From Gambelia wislizenii (lineage: Eukaryota > Chordata > Lepidosauria > Squamata > Crotaphytidae), in NCBI GenBank assembly GCA_030847615.1, contig JAUMIR010000011.1, forward strand, positions 38,919,001 through 38,983,000: a stretch of 64,000 nucleotides of DNA, given 5' to 3'. The notes below the pieces were generated by a model. The model was given only the letters and a program-made list of their open reading frames with translations, was not told the DNA's origin and made no database searches. Of the stretch, positions 26,901 to 36,285 are shown in pieces. The translations under genes and the position numbers were made by a program. The number at the start of each line of letters is the position of its first letter. Position 1 is the stretch's first letter.

Positions 26901-27264
26901 GCGCCGGGGGGGGACTCCCGCCGAATTGGTCCCGAAGGAGGTCCGAACAAAGAGCGGGGGGGAGGGAGGGGGGAGGGGGAGGCCCCCAGCCAAGGCGCGC
27001 GGCGGAGGAGACAAAGGGGGCGGCGGAGGGACAAAGGGGGTCCCGGCGACGGGGGGGGGCGCCGGCGCTCACCTTGGAGACGATGAGGGGCTCGCCGTGC
27101 TCCAGCCCCCCCTTGAGGGTGAAGCCCCAGGGCGCCCCCCCGGAGAGCTGCACGTGCACCAGCTGGAAGGGGGGCAGCGGACGCCCCGCCGCGGCCAGGC
27201 CACCCTCCGGACACGGACACGGCCCCGGACACGGCGGGGGGGGCTCCGGCTGGGGGGGCTCCAT
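346..27264 (-). CDS. SHROOM4: SHROOM4, N-terminal and central part (six coding exons, 3' end beyond window)
   Basis: Shroom-family actin-binding scaffold that acts at the cell cortex in cell shape and actomyosin organisation. Six exons join in frame (27264-27073, 14486-14335, 8564-8433, 5362-3115, 2498-2437, 1029-346) to give about 1156 residues. A split PDZ domain lies at about residues 32-114 ([12 protein letters not shown], then [15 protein letters not shown]). The ASD1-type actin-binding core [10 protein letters not shown] is at about 576, a Cys-rich segment at about 830-893, and a Pro-rich [15 protein letters not shown] motif at about 1040. Segments such as [23 protein letters not shown] and [15 protein letters not shown] match remembered human SHROOM4 better than SHROOM2 or SHROOM3. 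The ASD2 domain that binds ROCK is not in the window; exon 6 ends in phase 2 at a good donor, so the gene continues to the left. Adjacency to BMP15 agrees with the human X-linked arrangement. The start ATG lies in a CpG island. Confidence 0.95.
1030..2436. other. SHROOM4 intron 5
   Basis: The intron holds a (TC)n patch near 1278-1295, a (TG)-rich patch near 1756-1790, and half of a MITE-like element near 1815-1860 (the motif for ggactacaactcccagaat-type repeats). Nothing coding was recognised. Confidence 0.6.
2437..2498 (-). CDS. SHROOM4: SHROOM4 exon 5 (62-base small exon)
   Basis: This exon is too short to stand out as a reading frame. It was found because exon 4 ends in phase 0 while exon 6 must be entered in phase 2. 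It has a pyrimidine-rich acceptor (ttctttttgccag) and a CTGAG|gtaaaa donor. It encodes [20 protein letters not shown], matching the human EFPGDKW...NRKTSQS segment at the right place. Its 62 bases repair the frame exactly. Confidence 0.9.
2499..3114. other. SHROOM4 intron 4
   Basis: This short intron contains a fragment of the ccaaaagtaacttttccaag repeat family near 2645-2680 and a short poly-A run near 2779. No gene was recognised. Confidence 0.6.
3115..5362 (-). CDS. SHROOM4: SHROOM4 exon 4 (large central exon with ASD1 motif)
   Basis: It is 2248 bases, from the acceptor ttgccccag at 5363 to the donor ACG|gtaagg at 3115, ending in phase 0. It encodes the low-complexity Ser/Pro-rich centre of SHROOM4, the ASD1 core near 4083-4140, a run of seven prolines near 3905-3930, the [19 protein letters not shown] block (human has [19 protein letters not shown]), and a Cys-rich segment near 3158-3345. 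The large single exon is typical of the gene. Sequence between the conserved blocks is much diverged from human. Confidence 0.95.
5530..5760. repeat. MITE-like palindromic repeat fragments
   Basis: Sense and antisense pieces of the same short motif (agttgtagtctgaa, ccagaatcccccaaccagc, aagtaactttcccc) lie close together, as in short inverted-repeat DNA transposon relics seen elsewhere in the window. Confidence 0.5.
5935..6430 (-). mobile_element. L2-like LINE 3' ends, two copies
   Basis: Two minus-strand tails lie in series: one has [11 protein letters not shown] coding sequence, and the second begins ttttatttgtatccagcctt and ggactcaaggcggcttacac on the plus strand. The L2-like name rests on the KTFLF motif and the tail. 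Confidence 0.55.
8025..8300. repeat. MITE-like palindromic repeat cluster
   Basis: Two or three degraded copies of the family: cacagctcccagaatct, aattctgggagctgtagtcc and aattctgggagttacagttc lie within 275 bases. Confidence 0.55.
8433..8564 (-). CDS. SHROOM4: SHROOM4 exon 3
   Basis: It is 132 bases, taking a phase-2 codon in and leaving a phase-2 codon out. It encodes [16 protein letters not shown] and [13 protein letters not shown], matching the RPHSWHVAKL and [11 protein letters not shown] segments of human SHROOM4. The donor is CAG|gtgagt. Confidence 0.95.
8565..14334. other. SHROOM4 intron 2
   Basis: It contains a poly-T patch near 9138, a SINE-like remnant near 9158-9200, an L2-like LINE tail near 9840-10010, a (CA)n microsatellite at 11891-11929, an AT-rich LINE-like tail near 12400-12560 and a (CATC)n patch near 13590. 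No exon of another gene was recognised. Confidence 0.55.
11891..11929. repeat. (CA)n microsatellite
   Basis: About 17 uninterrupted CA units lie within SHROOM4 intron 2. Confidence 0.9.
14335..14486 (-). CDS. SHROOM4: SHROOM4 exon 2 (second half of PDZ)
   Basis: It is 152 bases, starts in phase 0 after a tttctgtccag acceptor and ends in phase 2 before gtgagg. It encodes [32 protein letters not shown] and the [14 protein letters not shown] strand that closes the PDZ fold. It is near-identical to remembered human SHROOM4 over this stretch. Confidence 0.95.
14650..14990 (-). mobile_element. L2-like LINE 3' end
   Basis: The minus-strand frame ends in [15 protein letters not shown] and a stop, as in other members of this family, followed by an A/T-rich tail. 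Confidence 0.55.
16590..16765. repeat. Second MITE-like family, partial copy
   Basis: It starts with ttcacatcacacaactacag and tgctatggttccac and includes gaatcctgggacttgtagtt. The right terminal repeat is missing. Confidence 0.5.
16850..17335. repeat. Unclassified AT-rich interspersed repeat, copy 1
   Basis: The copy is defined by accaatataggactaaatca, gcaaaatgcagttcagatgt, gaacttaggttgatggaagg and ggtttaaaccaacc near its right end. TTTAAACC palindromes lie near both ends, which would suit a non-autonomous DNA transposon. Confidence 0.6.
20575..21055. repeat. Unclassified AT-rich interspersed repeat, copy 2
   Basis: It has the same segments in the same order and direction as copy 1, with tgtttaaactg at the left and aaggtttaaaccagc at the right. 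Confidence 0.6.
22962..23166 (-). repeat. Sauria-like tRNA-type SINE remnant
   Basis: Read on the minus strand it has a box-B-like stretch and ggaaactcagtggtttccc, ttgggcaactctcagcctca and ggcaaaaacctctgc, in the order expected for this family. Confidence 0.65.
23180..23332 (-). repeat. Sauria-like SINE remnant
   Basis: The plus strand shows gatttgaaccctgctctccc and gttacaccatgctggctg, the inverse of the tRNA-like head of the family. Confidence 0.65.
23340..23466 (-). repeat. Sauria-like SINE remnant
   Basis: It is a diverged head-only copy: ggtctcccagagtctgggc and ccacgacaccacgctggtcc on the plus strand. Confidence 0.55.
23467..23605 (-). repeat. 5S rRNA-headed SINE copy
   Basis: On the minus strand it begins gtctgatctcacaagttaag and cacttggaagggaggc, which follow the 5S rRNA internal promoter. 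A short body then resembles the Sauria-like SINE body. Confidence 0.6.
24485..24985. repeat. Unclassified AT-rich interspersed repeat, copy 3
   Basis: It has the same core and direction as copies 1 and 2, with a longer T/G-rich left end and a shortened right end that lacks the GGTTTAAACC block. Confidence 0.6.
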
Positions 27265-27560
27265 GGCACCATCCCGCAGCCCCGGCCCCCTCCTCCGCGG
27301 GGCGGCAGCAGCAGCAAAGCCCCGGCCCGGCTCCGACGACGCCCCGCCGCTCCCCCCGGCGCCTCGGCCTGGCTGGCGGGCGGGCGGGACTGGGGGGGCG
27401 GGGAGGGAGGGAGGGAGGGAGGGGCCGAGGGTGCCGCCCACCCCCGCCCACCCCCACGGCCCCGCCCCCGCCAGCTGGGCGCCCCCTCCCCCGGTTGCGC
27501 GCAAAACAGGCGCAGGGCCGCCGAGCGGGGGGGCGACCACCAGCCGAGGAAGGCAGAGGT
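26640..27560. promoter_or_regulatory. CpG island over SHROOM4 exon 1
   Basis: The stretch is very GC- and CpG-rich, with many CG dinucleotides and G/C runs, centred on the start codon at 27264. It contrasts with the intron and intergenic sequence on both sides. This is the usual form of a broad TATA-less promoter; the transcription start cannot be placed exactly. Confidence 0.75.
27073..27264 (-). CDS. SHROOM4: SHROOM4 exon 1 (start codon, first half of PDZ)
   Basis: It codes for 64 residues and ends in phase 0 at AAG|gtgagc. The ATG at 27264 has a good context (GTGCCATGG). A second ATG seven bases upstream opens an overlapping out-of-frame reading. The N terminus before the PDZ strand ([11 protein letters not shown]) is about 32 residues, Pro- and Cys-rich, and longer than the roughly 8 residues I recall in human. 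The frame stays open upstream to about 27591, but the chosen ATG fits the family start best. Confidence 0.9.
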
Positions 27561-27774
27561 GGGCGCGGGGGGTGACTTTGGGGGTCCACAACGCCCCCAG
27601 TGCCCGCCGCCCTCTTCCTTTAAAACGCCCCCGAGCCTCCGTCTCCCCTTTGTTTGTTATTGGGGAGGGGGTCTACTCTGAATGGATTCCTCGCCTCCCC
27701 TGGAAGCAACTCGGGGACCCCCTCGTAGGCTGCCTCCTATGGAGCCCCGTCGGGGGTCCCAGAGCTTTCGGCTG

Positions 27775-28370
27775 AGGGTCTTTTCACACTATAGACTCCT
27801 ACCACTCTGATGCCGCTTGAACTGCCACCACAACCACCTATGGCATTCTGGGATATGCAGTTCAGGGATGGGCTCCTAGACTTCTCAGCCAGAGAGCCCT
27901 AGTGCCTCCTTAAACTAGAAATCCCAGGACTCCATAGGATAAAGCCATGCCCGTTGCCAATGGATTCATAGCGCTGTAACTGTGCTGTGTGAAAGGATCC
28001 CAGGAATTCAAAAATTCCCCAGGATTCCATCGGGTGATGGAGCCACAGCACTTAAAGTGGAATCACAGCGCTATAACTGTGTAGTGTGGAAGGACTCCCA
28101 GAGAAATCTTCATAAATGCCCCTCCCTAAACTGCAAATCCCAGGATTCCACAGGAGGCAGCCAGAGCAGTTAAAGTGGAATAATAGCGCTACATAACAGT
28201 GTCTCCCACACAATTATAACACTTTAACTCCAGTTTAGTGGCCATGGCACCATCCTGTGGAATGCTGGAATTTGTATTTTTGCTGGGTCCTACTTCGTAT
28301 TCTCTGCCAGAGAGTTCTAGTGCCTCCCCAAACTACAAACCCCAGGATTCCACCGGGTGCAGCTGTGGCA
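27775..28370. repeat. Cluster of second-family MITE-like copies
   Basis: At least three tandem or nested partial copies are present, recognised by repeated tggaatcacagcgctataac and tgtagtgtggaaggactccc type ends and by caaatcccaggattcc cores. Confidence 0.55.
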
Positions 28371-28662
28371 GAATGGGGGGGGTCAAAGGAGGGAGGGAAG
28401 GAAGGATGGAAGGAAGGGTCAGGGCTGTTCTGAGAAGATTGCTGGGGGGGGGGGGCTGGCAAATGGCTGCTCACCTTCGCTTGACCCCCAAGTTCCTGTT
28501 TGCTTAAGAAAGGCATGCACGCGTCCCATCTGCTCATGGGAGTATTTGCAGCTCAGCTCCATCAGCCTGTGTTTCCTGGGAGGGCCGTTGCATTGAAAAG
28601 ACAACTGGGATCCTTTCCCAGGAAGCAAAAGGCAGGACGGGGAGCCGTTCATAAACACCGGG

Positions 28663-28826
28663 TGGCCTCTCACAACACCTCTGCTTTCTTGGAGGTGGAA
28701 ACACATGTGCAAACACTGTGGCCTCTCACAACACCTCTGCTTTCATGGAGGTGGACACACATGTGCAAACACTGTGGCCTCTCACAACACCTCTGCTTTC
28801 ATGGAGGTGGACACACATGCACACAC
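28663..28826. repeat. 56-base minisatellite, about three units
   Basis: The motif tggcctctcacaacacctct recurs at 28663, 28719 and 28775, exactly 56 bases apart, with nearly identical sequence between. Confidence 0.85.
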
Positions 28827-29109
28827 AGAGTGGAATCAGCCCACTGGCAGGAGAACGGGAAGGTGGTAGATGCTGTTTTTCAAGAGACGTGTCTTGCCCA
28901 CCCGGTGAGGCCTGGCATGAAAGGGTGGCAGCACTCTCAGGTCAGCCTAAATAAAATTAATAAAATTAAATAAATTAGGTATTTATACCCCGTCCTTCAG
29001 CCACAAGGCTATCAGAGCGGCTTACAAATTGTTTTTAAGCAATAGCTATTTACACATCTACACTGCATTAAGCAGTTTCCAATGTGTGTTAGCTAATTGC
29101 CCCCACAAG

Positions 29110-29560
29110 CTGGGTACTCATTTTCTCTCTCTGGCTTTTCTTCGCAATCAAAGATTTAGGAAGGACTCATCCCGCGCTTTCTGCAAAAAAGGCCAATCCG
29201 AGATAAACAAGTCCGGTTGCAAAAAGCACAGCAGAAGGTCTCCTTGGGTGATGTTTCCGGGTTGTGATTCTTTTTGCGTTGTCGTTTCTCTTCAAGACTT
29301 GTTCGTTGTGAGTTCTCAAATAAGGCTGCAGCATTGTGGATCGTGCGTCTCCATGCCTCCCGATGTGAGGCCAGGGCGCACCGTTGTTGGTGATCAATTT
29401 GGCCGAACCTGAGATGTTGTTTCAGGGAGTCCTTGTATCGCTTTTTTGAAGCGCCCCTCTTACGCTGACCCGTGGCGAGTTCACCGTAGAGTACTATTTT
29501 TGGAAGGCGATTGTCCTCCATCCTAGAAACGTGCCCTGCCTACGAAAGGATGGGAAGGCT
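29110..29560 (-). mobile_element. Non-LTR LINE C-terminal fragment with zinc-finger-like end
   Basis: The minus-strand frame has RMEDNRLPKIVLYGELATG-type sequence (here MEDNRLPKIVLYGELATG), then RRTSLEEKRQRKK and CCAFCNRTCLSRIGLF. The clade is not certain. This copy has lost the His/Cys end of the finger that the copy at 38905 keeps. Confidence 0.6.
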
Positions 29561-29659
29561 GAGTGAACCTTGGAGCCCTTGGGGTCAAACTTGTGATGTG
29601 GTGGCTTGCAGTACTGGCATTGAACCACTGCGCCCAGTCCACTTCATGCTTCACTTTGG

Positions 29660-30140
29660 AGGGGTAGAATGCACTGCCACAGGAGGCGGCAGAACGTGTC
29701 CAGAGGAGGGCGACCAGGATGGTGGGAGGTCTGGAAGCCACTATGACCTATGAGGAGCAGCTGAAGGAGCTGGGTAGGTTTAGCCTGGAGAAGAGAAGGT
29801 GAAGAGGTGACATGGTAGCCATGTTTAAATATTTGAAGGGATGTCACACTGAGAATGGGGCAAGCTTGTTTTCTGCTGCTCCAGAGACTAGGACACGGAG
29901 CAATGGGTTCAAACTACAGGAAATGAGATTCTACCTCAACATTAGGAAGAACTTCCTGACAGTAAGAGCTGTCCACTGCTGCCTGGGTGTGTGGTGGAGT
30001 CTCCTGCTTTGGGTTTTTTTAAACAGAGGCTGGATGGCCACCTGTCATTGGGAGTGCTTTGAATGTGTATTCCTCAATGCCAGAATGGGGTTGGACTGGA
30101 TGGCCCTTGGGGTCTCTTCCAACTCTATGATTCTCTGAAG
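29660..30140 (+). mobile_element. CR1 LINE 3' end
   Basis: Plus-strand CR1 copy with several stops: recognisable blocks are gagcagctgaaggagctggg, tttaaatatttgaagggatg, cattaggaagaacttcctga and the 3' end ttccaactctatgattctc. It runs opposite to the copy at 32903. Confidence 0.8.
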
Positions 30141-32582
30141 TGGTAAGGACCCTGCTTTTGTTGGCCTTTGACTGTAAACCACCTATTGCAGAAGGTCTTT
30201 TAATTTGGGTGTGTAGGATTTTAATCATCATCATCATCATATTTTAACTGTCTTTTAAACCTGTTTTTAATTAATGTTTTGAATATGATTGCTTATATAA
30301 TTTTTAAAACTTTTGGATTATCCATTGTTTTAACTGTATTTTGGTTTAACATATATTGAGAGCTGCCCCAATTGGGCCCCATTTTGGGAGAAAGGCACAA
30401 TTTTAAATAAACAAACAAATATTACCTGCATTAAGGAAGGAGAAGGAGGAGGACTACAGTTCCCATGTTAGCTGGGGGATTCTGGTAGCTGTTACCCAAA
30501 AAAGTCAATTTTCCCAAGTGCTACCTCATATTTAGGAAATGTGCCTAATACAGAAAAGATGGGCAATAAGTCTTTCTCGCCCTTTCTCTCTCTCCCTCTT
30601 ACTTAATACTCAAACCTGAGGTCATGAAATATAATGGAGGAGTAGCAGATCCAAGTCAGACAAAAGGAAAGTCCTTCTCTTCACGTTACACCTTGGGACT
30701 CACTGCCACTGGAGGTGGTGATGGTCCCTGGCTCAGATGGCTTCAAAAAAGGGGGGGCTTAGTTGCATTTGTGGAGGATGAAGAGGAGGAGGTGGAGGAA
30801 GACAGGGGGGCAGGCGGGCTCCATCCTGGCTGGGTGCCATTTCCCAGCTGAGGGGGGCAGAACAGCTCTCAGTCCTGGGATGGCTGGGGAACAGGCTTGC
30901 CTGCCTGCCTGCCTGCCTTCAGCCTTCTGGCTTTTGGGGGCTCCTTGTGAGCTCTGTGGAGGCCTTTGGCCGGCCACCGTGGAGTGGACGCTGCTGGCCG
31001 AGATGGGACTTTGGCCTCCTGGTGGATCTGCCAGTCTCTTGCCACCCCCCACCCCCTGCACTACCTGATTACTTCATTCCATTCTTGGTCTGGCCCCACT
31101 GTGAATTATTCCCTTTGTTCCAAGCAATTGGACTTTCCCCCACATACGCAGATAATCAACAGCAAGGGCAGTTTTATCACCCATGACCCCACACCACCAT
31201 GTGCAGAGCTGTGGGATTGGGTGGGGGGGAGATGAGAGAACACCCTCTCCTTGCCCTGCTTCACTGCCCATGGTGTGTGTTTATGTGTGTGTGTGTGTGT
31301 CCATGTGCACTGCCAAAATTGCAGAGAAGAGGTGAGAGAGAGAATGAGTTTTCTCCACGCGCACACACACATGCATGCACTGTGAGCCATTGTTGCAAGG
31401 TTGCCTCAGGCATCTTGGCTATCCCAGAACACAACATGTGCACCCCCAACTGCCCCCTTCCTGCAGGGCATTGAGCAAGCAATCATTAACCCCACCCTGG
31501 GAAGTCTGGGGAGGACTCTGGAAAGGGGGTGAGAGGAGGGGGTGTTGCTTGATGGAGAGTTTCCTCTGTCCTCAGATGGCCCCTGCTCTGTGGCCAGAAG
31601 CTGTTCACCAAGACTGGGGGGGGGGTCAGGGAAAGGGGCTGGGGCGGGCTGGGGCAGAGGGGGGCTTCCATTGTACCAGGCCCTGATCCCACCGCCCCAG
31701 AAGGCAGAGCTGGTGCTGGGCTGTTGCAAACAGAGCAGCCTGTTTTGAAATCTGCATGGCTTTTGTGGGATTTGTGGCACACGATCTCTGCAAGTGCTCA
31801 GCCCTTTAGATGAGCCTCATCTTCATGGAGCTTTTTTCTGTGAACAAGAAGTAGGAAACATACAGACAGGTTGGTTTCTCTTTGATATGTGGGAGTAGGA
31901 ACATATTCTTTTAAGGTGAATGTTATACTACTACGTTTTGTTTTACTTTGTTTGTAGGTAATGATATAAACAAAACTGATTGTTGTCCAATTAAAATAAC
32001 AATGTTGGAATTATTCTTAACAAAAGAATAAGAGAGGTGCACCACTGGGCCATGAACAAGAGGTGAAATAGATAAGATAGCTGGTGTTTTGTTGGCCCTC
32101 GATCAAGTGTAAGAATGAACACAGACTGTATAACCTTGGATCACTTACCATCTTTAGTATTGAAAGAAGAATTAACTGGGAACATCTTTAATACCTACAT
32201 TATCTGAGGACTTATCAATACGCAACAAGTGTGACATTATGCGGTATTTTTCATGTTTAGATCAATTGCCTTTATAATGTTTATATGAATATATTATACT
32301 CTGATGAGATCACATTGTTATAATTTACTATTTCATGGTTTATTGGTTTCATTTGTGTAAATTTCTATTGCTGGGGTTGTTATTTGCTGTGTGGTCATTT
32401 GCCCCAGTGGGTTTGTGTGTGTGTCTTTACTGCCCAAGAGGAAACACAGCAGCTCTGTTTAGAGCAGGGAGGAAGTGCAGCGCCCCCTTCTGGGCGCCTC
32501 TGTGTACATACGGCCAAGGACATCATTTGGAGCATTGCCACAGACGATAGTCTTAATGATGCAACAGGACACTTCATTTGCT

Positions 32583-32770
32583 TTCTTGTTGCTGTTTGCC
32601 TTCAAGTCCTTTCCAACTTATGGCAACTGTAAGGTGAACCTGTCACAGTGTTATCTTGGCAAAATTTGCTCAGAGGAGGTTTGCCTTTGCCTTCCTCTGC
32701 TTTGCAGGGATTCGAACCTGGGCCTGCCAGTGTTCTAGACCAACACTCAAACTATTACACCATGCTGGGT
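32583..32770 (-). repeat. Sauria-like SINE
   Basis: The plus strand has gccttcaagtcctttccaac, gggattcgaacctgggcctg and attacaccatgctgggtc. Some of the body is missing. Confidence 0.7.
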
Positions 32771-32784
32771 CACACAAAATAATT

Positions 32785-33636
32785 AATGTTGCTGTTGTTA
32801 TGTCCACTCTGACTTATGTCGACCCTCTCCTGGGGTTTTCTTGGCAAGATTTCTTCAGAGAAGGTTTGTCTCTGTGGGTGAGAGAGTGTGATCTGCACAA
32901 GGTCATAGAATCATAGAATCATAGAATTGCAGAGTTGGAAGAGACCACGAGGGCCATCCAGTCCAACCCCATTCTGCCATGCAGGAAATCACGATCAAAG
33001 CATCCCCGACAGATGGCCATCCAGCCTCTGTTTAAAGACCTCCAAGGAAGGAGACCCCACCACGCTCCGAGGGAGTGTGTTCCACTGCCGAACAGCTCTT
33101 ACTTCCAGAAAGTTCCTCCTCATGTTGAGGTGGAATCTCTGTTCCTGGAGCTTGCATCCATTGCTCCGTGTTCCAGTCTCTGGAGCAGCAGAAAACAAGC
33201 TTGCTCCATCCTCAACGTGACATCCCTTCAAATACTTAAACAGGGCTATCATATCACCTCTTAACCGTCTTTTTTCCAGGCTAAACATACCCAGCTCCCT
33301 AAGTCTCTCCTCATAAGGCATCGTTTCCAGACCTTTCACCATTTTAGTCGCCATCCTCTGGACACACTCCAATTTGTCAATATCCTTTTTGAATGGTGGT
33401 GCCCAGAACTGGACACAGTATTCTAGGTAAGGTCTGACCAAGGCAGAATAGAGCAGCACTATGACTTCCCTTGATCTAGACACTATACTGCTATTGATGC
33501 AGCCCAAAATCGCATTGGCCTTTTTAGCTGCCGCATCACACTGTTGATTCACCCAGTTCATTTTCTTGTTTGAGCAGGATTTCAAACCCTGGTCTCTCGG
33601 AGTCCTGGTCCAATACTCCAGCCACTGCAGCATGCT
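32785..33636 (-). repeat. Sauria-like SINE interrupted by CR1
   Basis: The tail half lies at 32785-32902, and the head half (aaccctggtctctcggagtc, cagcatgctgg) is at about 33575-33636. The intervening block is the CR1 element. Confidence 0.65.
32903..33574 (-). mobile_element. CR1 LINE, 3' end of ORF2
   Basis: The minus-strand frame encodes [21 protein letters not shown] reverse transcriptase sequence (seen here as [18 protein letters not shown]) and [19 protein letters not shown], then [20 protein letters not shown]. It ends in the CR1 3' repeat, seen on the plus strand as tagaatcatagaatcatag. The frame is open over about 200 codons, so the copy is young or well kept but 5'-truncated. Confidence 0.85.
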
Positions 33637-33800
33637 GGTGTGTGTGTGCCTTCGAACTGACCCCTGACTTGTGCTCTTCCACTGTTGTCTTCCTCTCAGG
33701 CTGAGAGGGAGTGACTTGCCCAAGGTCACCCAGTGGGGTTCCATGGCTGAGGGGGGAGATTTGAACCCTGGCTTCACAGTGTCCCAGTCCAACATTCAAG
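33637..33800 (-). repeat. Sauria-like SINE
   Basis: It follows directly on the previous copy: gccttcgaactgacccctga, gacttgcccaaggtcaccca and tttgaaccctggcttcacag on the plus strand. Confidence 0.7.
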
Positions 33801-35350
33801 CTACTGACTGTCAACCACACCTGTAGGGCTGTGGCACAATTCCCATCCCTGTTGCAGAAGCTCAGGGCCCTTAGCAAGCTGCATAAAAACACACCGTTAA
33901 AAATCACAAAACAGGAAACACATTCAGGGGTATCCAGAATCCCCATGGGTGGGGGAGTCCTAGAATCAAACCCCAGCAGATAGCGAGGACCCACTGTACT
34001 TATTTATGGCATTTCTTATATTCAGTGTGTGTGATCTTGCTGCATGAGTGAATATGTTGCATCTTTACATTTCCTACCCCTAGTTTGGTTTTCAATATTT
34101 ATGTTCTCAGCATTGGCCTTGATGCGATCTTCCGGCACCTGAGCTGTCCTGGCGGAGGTCCCACTTCTTCCAGCCGCCACGCAAGGACAAAAGAGCGGCC
34201 ATTCCCCTCTGGCCTGGCCCTTGCCCCTTCCTTGCCCCCTGGGTGCTCCTCCTGCAACCCGTCTCCCCCAGACACAAACACTTTCTGTTGGGACTTGTTT
34301 CCGCGAACAACCCTCTCCTCCTTGCCGCCACCTCCCCCACCTGGTTGTGCAACCTGCCTCTTGGCTATTGCTGGTTCTCGCAGTCTCAGCCTCACAACAA
34401 CAAAAACACCCCTTGTGTTGTCCAAGGGTGTGTCAGGCAGTCTCACTCCTCCGGCACCCTATTTATAGCATTCAAGTGCAGGCTGGTGGGAGCTGCAGGC
34501 GCTTGGCAAAGGCTGGGCTGCCTGGCTGGCGGAGCGTCTGGGTGCGGCCCAGGGAGGGAGCCACCGCGTCCGGGAAGCTTCTGGGCTGCTGGCAGAGATG
34601 GAGGGGCTCGGGGGGCTGCTCGCCTGTTGTGCTGTTGTTGCCCTAAGAGGTGGGGTGCTTTAGAGTCTCACCCGTGATGCCAAAATCCCCTGAAATATCC
34701 GGGGGGATTATTCGCTCAAACAGGAGGCCTGTGAGAGGAGGGTAACTTCAGGGATCTTTTCACCTATGTATACCAATACTAACTGTAGAGAGCACTCCAG
34801 TTAACACAAAAAGTGAACAAACATACACAACCATGTTCTTAAGAGCCATACTAGACTAGCCTTGCAAGACAGAAAGGTTGGCTAGCGGGAGAGAGGTCCA
34901 GGAAGATAGGGTGAGAGTTACCAGTTTTGGAGAGAAGTTCCTTGAACCCTCCAAATCAAGCTGGCTCTTGCTGTTGTTGCTGCTGCTGCAATGGGATGGC
35001 GGCTGCAGACTGAGTCCAGGAGGGCTGGATCTGGACCCTGCGGCCTCCCCCTGGGGTTGCTGCCACCTTGGAGGTCCTTGAAGCAAAGGGAGTGCTGGGT
35101 TGCAGCTGAGATCAGCCCCACACACTCCACTGAGATCTTATAGCCGAGAACAAGAGGAGGCAGATAAACACACAAACATAAACACACGCACACACTGCTG
35201 GGAGAGAATGCAGAGCTGGTGCCAAGAGGCGGAAGCCGCCACAAGAGCCTTGGCATTGAGCAGATGGCGCTCCAGCCTCACACACCTGTCTGGCCCGGCC
35301 TGATTCTGGCAGGGTCAGAAAGGCTCTAAGGACAAGAGGAAAATTAAGCT

Positions 35351-35452
35351 CAGAGCTTGGGGAAAGTTACTTTTTGGGACTGCAGCTCCCAGAATACCTC
35401 AGCCAGCTCTGCTGGGAACTGCAGTCCCAGAGAGACACTCGCCCAAGCTCTG
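35351..35452. mobile_element. MITE-like element with perfect 10-base terminal inverted repeats
   Basis: It begins CAGAGCTTGG and ends CCAAGCTCTG. Inside, gactgcagctcccagaat pairs with the later gggaactgcagtcccaga. This is the best-preserved member of the family in this window. Confidence 0.7.
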
Positions 35453-36124
35453 AAAATGGCAAAATAAAAAATAAATGGGCAAGTATACTCAGACTCCACC
35501 TCCACCCCAAAATATGGAGGGTTTGTCTTCTTTTAAAAAATACCTTTTAGCTAAAATATACGTATGCTTGAATATTGAGAAGCAGTGGGCCTCGTTGTTC
35601 GTTGTTACCTGGAGATCTAGATCATCTTTGCCTGGCCTGTGTTGAAAGTTTCAGTGCCGGGGTGAGTGGGTGGGGGATGACTGGCAGCTGCGGCTCCATC
35701 CTCCAGTCCGCCCCCTTTTTAAGCTGGGGTGGGCGGGCGGAGGAAAACAGTAGGGGAAGGTGCTGTGGGGCTCAAGACCCCATCAGCTCCAGCTCCAACC
35801 TGGCTGGTGATCATGCATTATAGCTCAAAACATCATTAGGGTACGCAAGCCTCTCTCCCAGGACCAGGGGGCGTCAATGGAGAGGGTCGTTATCCCCTGG
35901 CTTGTCTTTCATGGAGGGGTCATAAGGCTCCCTACAGTGATGGGAGTCGGTGGGTCTAGCCTTGGAGGGCAAGGAAAAGGGGGAGCCGATGGCGGATGCA
36001 ATGGGCCCAACTGGCCACGAGAGGGCAGCAGAAAGCGGTGCATGGATAGATGCGTGACGGCTGCAGCTGCATTTGCCCCGCGAAGGAACTGCTGCTCATT
36101 GGGGCATTTGTTTTATGGGGCATT

Positions 36125-36285
36125 TGTTTTTTTGGGACTACATCTCCCAAAGTCCCCAGGCAACTCTCTAGGGACTGCTGCGGCATGACCAGGACTTGGG
36201 AAAGTTCCTGTTTTGGACCACACCTCCCAGAATCCTCTAGGGCTGGCTGGGGGATTTTGGGAGGTGTGGTCCAGGACAAGAACTT
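36125..36285. repeat. MITE-like palindromic repeat upstream of BMP15
   Basis: It contains ggactacatctcccaaa, ggaccacacctcccagaatcc and their inverse gattttgggaggtgtggtcc. It ends about 600 bases before the BMP15 start codon. Confidence 0.6.

Larger units (their letters stand above)
14487..27072. other. SHROOM4 intron 1 (12.6 kb)
   Basis: This is the longest intron in the window. It carries an L2-like LINE end (14650-14990), a MITE-like fragment (16590-16765), three same-direction copies of an unclassified AT-rich repeat (near 16850, 20575 and 24485), a row of SINE remnants (22962-23605), and the GC-rich end of the exon 1 CpG island. I found no nested gene. Confidence 0.6.

Noticed and set aside
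25819..27591. Long open frames across the SHROOM4 exon 1 CpG island on both strands
   Set aside because: They are a by-product of very high GC content and few stop codons; only 27073-27264 on the minus strand has homology.
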